A stretch of DNA of 7,950 nucleotides, taken from Candidatus Omnitrophota bacterium. Its GTDB lineage: Bacteria; Omnitrophota; Koll11; Gygaellales; JAQTUY01. Both the position numbers and the translations under genes were made by a program. The stretch's first letter is position 1, and every line of letters begins with the position of its first letter. The stretch spans positions 1 to 7,950 of the forward strand of contig JAQTUY010000075.1 of NCBI GenBank assembly GCA_028707105.1, given 5' to 3'. Below, piece by piece: positions 1-5,944 of the stretch. Below the pieces are notes generated by a model. That model saw only the letters and a program-made list of their open reading frames with translations, was not told the origin of the DNA and searched no databases.

Positions 1-59
1 AAAGTCACCGTTTCCGTAAGATCCGAAATATAGCCGGCCCGTTATCCTTTAAGATGTGA
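1..59 (+). other. 3' tail of an unidentified upstream gene (frame uncertain)
   Basis: Two forward frames could be the end of an upstream gene. Frame 3 is open from base 3 to a TGA at 57-59 (tail ending GPLSFKM) and would overlap the mreC GTG at 56 as GTGA, matching the ATGA overlaps at the next three junctions. Frame 1 reads KVTVSVRSEI and stops at TAG 31-33, leaving 22 bases before mreC. Neither tail resembles the usual C-terminus of MreB, the gene most often found upstream of mreC. I favour frame 3 because of the overlap pattern, but the protein cannot be named from so short a piece. Confidence 0.3.
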
Positions 60-832
60 TTAAAATCAAATCCAAGAAGTTAATATCCTGCCTGATCGCT
101 TTCTTCGTGGTTATCTTATGCGCCAGTTTGCTGCCGTACTTTCGAAGCCCTTCACTGGATACGGTTAAATACCCGCTGAAAGTTTTCGCGTTCATAAACC
201 GTGAGATCAGCGCGGTAATATTCTACCATCGCAATTTCACCGAAAATATAAGACTGAGAAATGAGAACGGCTTACTCAGGCAGGGTTTAAATCAGGCAAG
301 GGAATACTACCTGGAGAACCAGCGCCTCAAGGGCCTGCTCTCTTTTAAAGCCGAGTCTCCTTATCGGGTGATACCCTGCCGCGTAATAGGCAGGGACGCG
401 GCAAGCTGGTCGTCAGTCGTGATTATCGATAGAGGTAAAAGCAGCGGGATTAAAGCCGATATGGCGGTCATTACTTCAGACGGACTTGCCGGCAGAGTCA
501 TAGAAACAGGGCAATTCACCAGCAAGGCCATGCTTTTAAATGACCCGAACATGGGGGTATCGGCGCTGGTCCAGCGCAGCCGCCAGGAAGGATTAGTCTG
601 CGGCACCTGGAATAATAATCTCCTGGTCATGCGTTATTTATCCAGCGACGCCGATATCAAGGCGGGCGATGTGATCGTCGCTTCCGGATTAAGCCCGCTC
701 TACCCTAAAGGGATGCTCATCGGAACGGTCAAGGAGGTGGGGGTCGATTCGTCCGGGCTCAGCTTATACGCGTTTATTAATCCTCAGGCGCGCTTAAACG
801 CCCTGGATGAAGTGCTGGTGGTGGTAAGATGA
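56..832 (+). CDS. mreC: Rod shape-determining protein MreC
   Basis: MreC is the membrane-anchored extracytoplasmic scaffold of the elongasome; in studied bacteria it binds PBP2 and helps switch on RodA-PBP2 wall synthesis. The 258-residue product is a normal length. It has a short basic N-terminus, one membrane segment at about residues 9-29, a predicted coiled coil at about 60-97 rich in Glu, Leu, Arg and Asn, and the MreC beta-barrel domain at about 103-258. Family hallmarks are IDRGKSSGIKADMAV (124-138), GLAGRV (143-148), LLNDPNMGVSA (160-170) and SGLSPLYPKGMLIGTV (210-225). The start is a GTG: it places the basic residues directly before the membrane segment, and the ATG two bases upstream is followed at once by TGA. 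There is no clear Shine-Dalgarno sequence, so coupling to the upstream gene is likely. The 3' end overlaps mreD by 4 bases. Family assignment is firm; the exact start is less so. Confidence 0.95.
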   Translation: MIKIKSKKLISCLIAFFVVILCASLLPYFRSPSLDTVKYPLKVFAFINREISAVIFYHRNFTENIRLRNENGLLRQGLNQAREYYLENQRLKGLLSFKAESPYRVIPCRVIGRDAASWSSVVIIDRGKSSGIKADMAVITSDGLAGRVIETGQFTSKAMLLNDPNMGVSALVQRSRQEGLVCGTWNNNLLVMRYLSSDADIKAGDVIVASGLSPLYPKGMLIGTVKEVGVDSSGLSLYAFINPQARLNALDEVLVVVR

Positions 833-1350
833 ATAATACTTTATCGTCCGGTATGATCGAAGCGCCAAGGCCGTTGGTCATGCCGAAGATATTAATGGTC
901 TGCGCCCTGCTTTTGCTGGCAATATTGCAGAGCACCGTTGTTGGCAGGATCGGGATATTTAATATTAAGCCTGACCTTTTATTGATCGCTGTGGTTATCG
1001 TGGCCTTGGGCTCTTCCTGGAAGTGGGCGCTTTTTTTCGGGTTTACCGCGGGGTTCTGCAAGGATATCTTCGGCAGCTCAGCTTTCGGGATATATACTCT
1101 TATTTTAAGCACTTTGGGTTTTTTGTGTTTTGAGTTGTCTAAGAGCCTGATGATAGAGACGCGCTTGAGGCTTCTTATCACCGTGGCTCTGGCCGCGGCT
1201 TTTGAATATATGGTCCTTGCGTTATTCCTGGCATCTTCAGGCGATCCTGTCCCTTTCGGGATATTCCTGCGCTCCGTGCTGATCGGTTCCGCCTATAGCG
1301 CCGCGTTTTCTCCGCTCGTGTTAAAATTATTTAAATTTATCGAAAAATGA
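829..1350 (+). CDS. mreD: Rod shape-determining membrane protein MreD
   Basis: MreD is the small multi-pass inner-membrane partner of MreC; it modulates MreC activation of PBP2 and is required for rod shape in many species. The 173-residue product is almost entirely hydrophobic, with about five or six membrane segments (about 19-37, 48-63, 66-76, 88-103, 114-136, 146-167). MreD-type signatures are KPDLLLI (47-53), the GFTAGFCKDIFGSSAFGIYT region (71-90) with Gly, Lys-Asp and Phe-Gly at the conserved spots, and a closing segment followed by basic residues (LKLFKFIEK). The ATG lies in an ATGA overlap with the mreC stop. The 17 residues before Met18 are longer than usual for MreD, so a start at Met18 (base 880) is possible, but the overlap favours 829. 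The upstream GGTGGTAAG is at best a weak ribosome site. The 3' end overlaps mrdA by 4 bases. Confidence 0.92.
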   Translation: MNNTLSSGMIEAPRPLVMPKILMVCALLLLAILQSTVVGRIGIFNIKPDLLLIAVVIVALGSSWKWALFFGFTAGFCKDIFGSSAFGIYTLILSTLGFLCFELSKSLMIETRLRLLITVALAAAFEYMVLALFLASSGDPVPFGIFLRSVLIGSAYSAAFSPLVLKLFKFIEK

Positions 1351-3062
1351 GAATAAAAGTTTTTCGCATATTACTGGCGGGTTTATTTATTTTTCTGGCG
1401 TTATTCCTTTTCCACCTGCAGGCCTTGAACGGCCGTAAGTACGCGCAGCTTTCCGACAGCAACCGCGTGCGGATCATCCCCCAGCAGGGGAGCCGCGGCA
1501 GTATACTTGACCGCAACGGCGAGGTCATCGTCGGGAACCATTTATCGTATAATGTTTCCATTATTCCCCGCCAGGTGCGTAACAGCGATGAGACCTTGAG
1601 GAAGCTGTCCGGATATCTGGGGATGCCTTTTGAAAAGCTCAAGGTTTCTTACTTCCGCGGTAAGGGACCTTCTTTCCTTCCGGTTACCGTGGCCCGGGAT
1701 ATCGATAAGCGCAAAGCCATATTGATAGAGGAGGCTAAAGCCAGCCTGCCCGGAGCTATCATAGAGCAGGTGCCGGAAAGATTTTATCCTAATAATAAGC
1801 TTGCCTGCCACTTGCTGGGTTACCTTAGCGAAATAGACCATTGGCGGCTGACCAAGCTTAAAGATTATGGTTATAAGACCAAGGATGTGGTCGGCTACAG
1901 CGGTATCGAGGAGAGGTATGATTATTATTTGCGCCAAGAGGAAGGGGGTTTGCAGGTTGAGATAGACCATCGGGGTAACATCACCCGTATCCTGGGGCTG
2001 CGTTCTCCTAAAAACGGCAAGGATGTCCAGCTGACCATTGACCTGAATATTCAGAAAGTGATCGAAGAGTGCCTTGGCGAACGCAGGGGCGCGGTGGTAG
2101 TGCTTGATCCGTATAGCGGGGAAGTCCTGGGCATGGCCAGCGCTCCGGGTTTTGACCCCGATTCATTCCTGAGCAAGGCCGCGAGCAGGGATAAAGTATT
2201 TACCGACCCCAAAGCGCCGCTTCTCAACCGCGCTATCAGCGCCACCTATCCGTTAGGTTCGGTTTTTAAAGTGGTCATCGCCTCCGGCGCGCTGGAAGCC
2301 GATAAAATAGAGGCGTCAAGTACCTATCATTGTTCCGGCAGCGTAATGATCGGCAGGCGGGAATATAACTGCGCTCACGTCCATGGCGACCAGAACGTTA
2401 AGCAAGCCCTGGCCCATTCCTGCAATGTATTTTTTTACAAGGCCGGAATATTGCTTGGGCCCGAGAAGATCTATGAATGGGCGAACAAGTTCGGGTTAGG
2501 TAAGCCCACCCAAATAGACCTTCCTTCAGAGAACTCCGGCTACGTGCCTAATCCTTTCTGGAGGAGGCTGAATAAATTAAAGGGCTCCTGGTTTGACGGA
2601 GATACGGCCAATCTTGCCATCGGCCAGGGCGAGCTTCTGGTAAGCCCCATACAGGCGGCGGTACTTATGGCCGCCATCGCCAACAGCGGGGTGCTGGTTA
2701 AGCCTTACCTGATCAGTTCCGTGGACGGGAAGGATATTTCCCGGTACCAGAGGAAAACGTCCACGGTGGCGATCCATGAGAGCACGATGCGCCTGATAAG
2801 GAAGGGATTGAAGGGCGCGGTCGAAGACAGCGGCGGGACCGCGAATGTCATCGCTTCAACCGGAGTGGCGGCAGCGGGAAAGACCGGGACCGCGCAGACC
2901 CAGGCCGGAAAGCCGGCGCACGCCTGGTTCGCCGGGTTTTTTCCTTATGAGGATCCAAAATATACGATATGCGTCTTCCTGGAATACGGCGGCTCCAGCG
3001 TCATTGCCTGCCAGGTGACCAGGGATATAATAGAGGGGATGAAAGTAAAGGGCCTTTTATGA
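1347..3062 (+). CDS. mrdA: Penicillin-binding protein 2, elongasome transpeptidase
   Basis: This is a class B PBP: a membrane-anchored D,D-transpeptidase that cross-links peptidoglycan during lateral growth, working as a pair with RodA. At 571 residues it is slightly shorter than E. coli PBP2. It has one N-terminal membrane segment (about 7-27), then the pedestal/dimerisation domain starting at RGSILDRNGEV (50-60) and reaching about residue 220, then the transpeptidase domain (about 228-571). All three active-site motifs are present: SVFK (305-308, nucleophile Ser305), SCN (358-360) and KTGTA (512-516). The IGQGELLVSPIQ stretch (425-436) is also typical. Cys329, Cys342, His346 and Cys359 could form a metal site (see findings). 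The product is PBP2 rather than PBP3/FtsI because of its place between mreD and rodA. The ATG is in an ATGA overlap with mreD and is preceded by A/T-rich sequence without a Shine-Dalgarno, so translation is probably coupled. The 3' end overlaps rodA by 4 bases. Confidence 0.97.
   Translation: MRIKVFRILLAGLFIFLALFLFHLQALNGRKYAQLSDSNRVRIIPQQGSRGSILDRNGEVIVGNHLSYNVSIIPRQVRNSDETLRKLSGYLGMPFEKLKVSYFRGKGPSFLPVTVARDIDKRKAILIEEAKASLPGAIIEQVPERFYPNNKLACHLLGYLSEIDHWRLTKLKDYGYKTKDVVGYSGIEERYDYYLRQEEGGLQVEIDHRGNITRILGLRSPKNGKDVQLTIDLNIQKVIEECLGERRGAVVVLDPYSGEVLGMASAPGFDPDSFLSKAASRDKVFTDPKAPLLNRAISATYPLGSVFKVVIASGALEADKIEASSTYHCSGSVMIGRREYNCAHVHGDQNVKQALAHSCNVFFYKAGILLGPEKIYEWANKFGLGKPTQIDLPSENSGYVPNPFWRRLNKLKGSWFDGDTANLAIGQGELLVSPIQAAVLMAAIANSGVLVKPYLISSVDGKDISRYQRKTSTVAIHESTMRLIRKGLKGAVEDSGGTANVIASTGVAAAGKTGTAQTQAGKPAHAWFAGFFPYEDPKYTICVFLEYGGSSVIACQVTRDIIEGMKVKGLL
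3047..3052 (+). promoter_or_regulatory. Ribosome binding site of rodA
   Basis: AAAGGG lies 6 bases before the ATG at 3059, inside the end of mrdA. It is one of the few recognisable Shine-Dalgarno-like sites in the window. It supports 3059 as the rodA start rather than the in-frame ATG at 2969, which lies 90 bases further up within mrdA. Confidence 0.6.
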
Positions 3063-4162
3063 GAAGCCAGCACATCAAGATATTCGCGATAGCGTTCTTA
3101 ATAAATATTATCGGGATATTCACTATCTATAGCATCACTTCTCAAAGCGGCGACCCGGTCTTGAGCGTATTATTCAAGAAGCAGATGATCTGGTCCTTGT
3201 TTGGGATAACCGCTTTTTTTATCATGGCTTCCCTCTCTTACCGCCGTATCTGGGACGCGGCATACATCCTTTACGCAACGGCGCTCTTCCTTTTACTGTT
3301 GGTGGCGCTCACGGGTATTATCAAACTGGGCGCGCAGAGATGGATAAAGATACTCTGGCTTAACTTTCAGCCTTCGGAACTGGCAAAACTGGCGATAGTG
3401 ATCCTTCTGGCAAAATATTTTAGTTACAGGTCGGTGCGGGATACGGGAAGCTCGCTGAGAAGTTTCGGCCTGGCCAGGGGACTGCTCTTGCCGCTGGTGC
3501 TGGTACTCATTCCTATGGGGCTGATAATCGAACAGCCGGACCTGGGAACGGCGATGATGCTTTTTTTCATATTTATCTGTATGGTCTATTTGTCAGGGGT
3601 GAAACTGCGCTATCTGCTTCTGCTCGGGGGGGTGATCCTGGCAGCCTCGCCGGTATTCTGGCATTTCTTGAGGGATTACCAGAAGGATAGGCTGCTGGTT
3701 TTTTTAAATCCCAATATCGACCCCCTGGGCGCGGGTTACACCGTGATACAATCCAAGATAGCCATCGGTTCGGGCTTCCTGCTGGGCAAAGGGTGGCTTT
3801 TCGGAACCCAGTCGCAGCTGCGTTTTTTGCCGGAGTCGCATACGGATTTCATATTCGCCACCTTCGCCGAGGAATGGGGATGGCTGGGCTGTGCCGTATT
3901 ACTGTCATTGTATTACCTGTTGATCAAATACGCCCTGGATATCGCCTCAAAGACCAGCGACCATTTCGGCAAGCTGCTTTCACTGGGCATCAGCGTCATG
4001 TTCGGCGTCCAGCTGGTCGTGAATATATGCATGACCATGGGCCTGGCGCCGGTAGTCGGCATACCTTTAATATTAATGAGTTACGGGGGTTCATCGATCT
4101 TGATCACTTACATCGCTTTAGGGATATTGGCCAACGTGAATAAAGAAAGGACTGTATTCTAA
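3059..4162 (+). CDS. rodA: RodA, SEDS-family peptidoglycan glycosyltransferase
   Basis: RodA polymerises lipid II into glycan strands at the inner membrane and pairs with PBP2, whose gene overlaps its start by 4 bases (ATGA). The 367-residue product is the usual size and has about ten membrane segments. SEDS signatures run in order: GAQRWI (91-96), QPSELAKLA (104-112), EQPDLGTAMM (158-167), PNIDPLGAGY (218-227), QSKIAIGSG (231-239), PESHTDFIFATFAEEWG (258-274) and MSYGGSSILIT (340-350). Asp263 in the HTDFIFA motif aligns with the aspartate shown to be essential in RodA and FtsW homologues. RodA is preferred over FtsW because of the direct linkage to mrdA and mreCD. The start chosen gives a standard N-terminus (MRSQHIKIF, then the first membrane segment). 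Extending to the ATG at 2969 would add 30 hydrophilic residues that are only a shadow of the PBP2 C-terminus. Confidence 0.97.
   Translation: MRSQHIKIFAIAFLINIIGIFTIYSITSQSGDPVLSVLFKKQMIWSLFGITAFFIMASLSYRRIWDAAYILYATALFLLLLVALTGIIKLGAQRWIKILWLNFQPSELAKLAIVILLAKYFSYRSVRDTGSSLRSFGLARGLLLPLVLVLIPMGLIIEQPDLGTAMMLFFIFICMVYLSGVKLRYLLLLGGVILAASPVFWHFLRDYQKDRLLVFLNPNIDPLGAGYTVIQSKIAIGSGFLLGKGWLFGTQSQLRFLPESHTDFIFATFAEEWGWLGCAVLLSLYYLLIKYALDIASKTSDHFGKLLSLGISVMFGVQLVVNICMTMGLAPVVGIPLILMSYGGSSILITYIALGILANVNKERTVF
4147..4151 (+). promoter_or_regulatory. Likely ribosome binding site of the radical SAM gene
   Basis: AAGGA, within AGAAAGGA (4144-4151), lies 12 bases before the ATG at 4164 and inside the last codons of rodA. 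The spacing is a little long, but it is the best site upstream of this start. The encoded N-terminus also matches the family. Confidence 0.4.
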
Positions 4163-4163
4163 T

Positions 4164-5918
4164 ATGCTGCCTGAAGAAATATTACTTCAACTCCAAAAAC
4201 CCGCGCGCTACATCGGGAATGAATGGAACGCGGTAAAAAAAGCCCCGGATGAGGTTTTTATCAAATTCGCCCTGTGCTTTCCCGATGTTTACGAGGTGGG
4301 AATGAGCAACTTAGGCGTGAGGATCCTTTACGGGCTTTTGAATGAAATGGATGACGTCGCCTGCGAAAGGGCCTTTCATCCGGCGGCAGACGCGGAAAAA
4401 ATAATGCGCGATGGCTCTATCGCGCTGAATTCACTGGAATCCGGCCTGCCGCTAAAAAGTTTTGATATCCTGGGCTTTTCTCTGGGCTATGAATTAAGTT
4501 ATACTAATGTGTTGAATATGCTCGACCTTTCCGGTATCCCTTTGTATTCCAGCCAGCGCCAAAATGACCTGCCTCTGGTCATTGCCGGCGGCAGTTGTAT
4601 GTCCAACCCCGAGCCGATAGCGCCTTTTATCGACCTTTTTGTGATAGGCGAAGGTGAGGAAGTGATCAAAGAGATCGTCGCTGTTTACAGGAAGGCCAAG
4701 CAGCTCAGCCCTTCTATCGATAAAAAGGAATTGCTCAAGCGCCTTTGCGCGCTGGAGGGGGTATATGTGCCTTCCCTTTATGAGGTGCAATATGACGAAA
4801 GCGGCCTGATCAAGTCATTCTCTACCTTGCGACAGGATGTCCCCGCCAGGATCAAGAAGCGGGTTATCCCGGACCTGAATAATTCTTATTTTCCGGTAAA
4901 CTGGATGGTGCCCTATATCCAGATAATCCACGACCGGATCTCTTTGGAGGTAATGCGCGGCTGCCCGAACAGGTGCAGGTTTTGCCAGGCCAGATCTATT
5001 TATTATCCTTACCGGCAGAGGAGCCCCCGGGTCCTGCTGGATCAGGCGGAAAAGGCCTACGCCAGTACCGGGTATGATGAAATCTCCCTGCTGGGTTTAT
5101 CAGTGACCGATTATTCTAAGGCCGAGGAGCTTCTAGGCGAGCTTATTAATAATTTCATGGAGAGGGGCGTAAGCGTGTCCCTGCCTTCGATAAAAGCCAA
5201 GGATATCACCGGAGGCCTGCTTACTCTGATCACCAAGATCAAGAAGAGCGGCCTGACCTTGGCCCCGGAAGCGGGGACAGAGAAACTGCGCGAGCGGATC
5301 GGCAAGGATTTTAAACTGGATGAGTTTTTTGCGTCCGTGGAGCAGGCATACAGGCTGGGTTATAAGCATATCAAGCTTTATTTCATGATCGGGCTGCCGG
5401 GTGAAACGCAGGAAGACTTGGACGGTATAGTCGGGTTATCACGCCAGGTCTCGGAGTTAAAAAGGAAGGTGGAGAAGGGCGCGGGAAATTTGAACATTAG
5501 CGTGGCGACTTTTATTCCCAAACCGCACACTCCTTTTCAGTGGCTGCCGATGGACGACGTGGAAAAGATAAAGTCCAAACAGCAGTATCTTTCTTCCCGG
5601 ATAAAAGCCTTGGGCCCGAAATTCAAGATAAGTTTCCATGACAGCCGGATGAGCTTTGTCGAGGGCGTCATGTCCAGGGGGGACAGGAGGCTGGCGGAGG
5701 TTATTTTTAAGGCCTGGAAAAAAGGGGCCAAGTTCGATGCCTGGAGCGACAGCTTTAACGCGCAGTTCTGGCTGGATGCGTTCCAAGAGGCCGATATCGA
5801 GCCTGATTTTTATCTGGTCAGGCAAAGAGGAGGGGATGAGGCTCTTCCCTGGGATTTTATCGATATCGGTATAGACAGGGAAACGCTGTCGGGGGAATTA
5901 GAGAAAGCATTGACTTAA
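4164..5918 (+). CDS. Radical SAM protein, TIGR03960-type, function unknown
   Basis: This 584-residue protein looks like the uncharacterised radical SAM family TIGR03960. The opening (PARYIGNEWNAVKK, 13-26) and the segment FALCFPDVYEVGMSNLGVRI (35-54) are typical. Residues about 35-180 resemble the cobalamin-binding-like fold that precedes many radical SAM domains (FSLGYELSYTN, AGGSCMSNPEP, FVIGEGEE), although no classic DxHxxG cobalamin motif is seen. The radical SAM core spans about 255-500 and has the 4Fe-4S ligands Cys267, Cys271 and Cys274 (GCPNRCRFCQ). Later core motifs are LAPEAGTEKLR (366-376), KLYFMIGLPGET (404-415) and ATFIPKPHTPFQW (448-460). The C-terminus ends at LPWDFIDIGI (561-570) without the DUF2344 domain that is fused to or encoded beside this family elsewhere. 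It starts one base after the rodA stop, so it is almost certainly cotranscribed with rodA. Substrate is unknown; a role in RNA modification or the cell envelope would be speculation. Confidence 0.88.
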   Translation: MLPEEILLQLQKPARYIGNEWNAVKKAPDEVFIKFALCFPDVYEVGMSNLGVRILYGLLNEMDDVACERAFHPAADAEKIMRDGSIALNSLESGLPLKSFDILGFSLGYELSYTNVLNMLDLSGIPLYSSQRQNDLPLVIAGGSCMSNPEPIAPFIDLFVIGEGEEVIKEIVAVYRKAKQLSPSIDKKELLKRLCALEGVYVPSLYEVQYDESGLIKSFSTLRQDVPARIKKRVIPDLNNSYFPVNWMVPYIQIIHDRISLEVMRGCPNRCRFCQARSIYYPYRQRSPRVLLDQAEKAYASTGYDEISLLGLSVTDYSKAEELLGELINNFMERGVSVSLPSIKAKDITGGLLTLITKIKKSGLTLAPEAGTEKLRERIGKDFKLDEFFASVEQAYRLGYKHIKLYFMIGLPGETQEDLDGIVGLSRQVSELKRKVEKGAGNLNISVATFIPKPHTPFQWLPMDDVEKIKSKQQYLSSRIKALGPKFKISFHDSRMSFVEGVMSRGDRRLAEVIFKAWKKGAKFDAWSDSFNAQFWLDAFQEADIEPDFYLVRQRGGDEALPWDFIDIGIDRETLSGELEKALT

Positions 5919-5938
5919 AACCTCAATAGAAGTAATAT
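5910..5938 (+). promoter_or_regulatory. Candidate sigma-70-type promoter of the pilB-like gene
   Basis: TTGACT (5910-5915, 5 of 6 consensus) is followed by a 17-base spacer and TAATAT (5933-5938, 4 of 6 consensus). The -35 box overlaps the last codons and stop of the radical SAM gene. Transcription would be expected to start about seven bases past the -10 box, at or next to the ATG at 5945, giving a leaderless or nearly leaderless mRNA. This fits the absence of a good ribosome site before that ATG; AGAAG at 5928-5932 is weak and 12 bases away. It is a pattern match only, and an A/T-rich gap produces such matches by chance fairly often. Confidence 0.4.
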
Positions 5939-5944
5939 AGAACA

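Noticed and set aside
54..59. ATG at 54 as a start codon for mreC
   Set aside because: It is followed immediately by TGA and is in another frame; the GTG at 56 opens the MreC frame.
1028..1035. Runs of seven T or A (for example near 1030, 2429, 3564, 3700, 4236) as programmed frameshift sites
   Set aside because: Each lies within a gene whose frame and conserved motifs continue unbroken on both sides, and no slippery-site architecture was apparent.
777..1181. 134-codon minus-strand frame across the mreC/mreD junction
   Set aside because: It overlaps two clearly coding genes and has no recognisable motif.
1542..1970. 142-codon open frame on the minus strand
   Set aside because: It is antisense to mrdA, which is clearly coding throughout; no family resemblance was seen.
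2969..3058. In-frame 30-residue N-terminal extension of RodA from an ATG at 2969
   Set aside because: It lies wholly inside the PBP2 reading frame, is hydrophilic and unlike any RodA N-terminus. The ATG at 3059 has an AAAGGG site and an ATGA overlap.
3793..4143. 116-codon open frame on the plus strand within rodA
   Set aside because: It is an alternative frame over the conserved HTDFIFA and SYGGSS motif region of RodA and has no credible domain of its own.
5919..5944. Terminator in the largest intergenic gap
   Set aside because: No inverted repeat or T-run is present; the gap is too short and A-rich on the coding strand.
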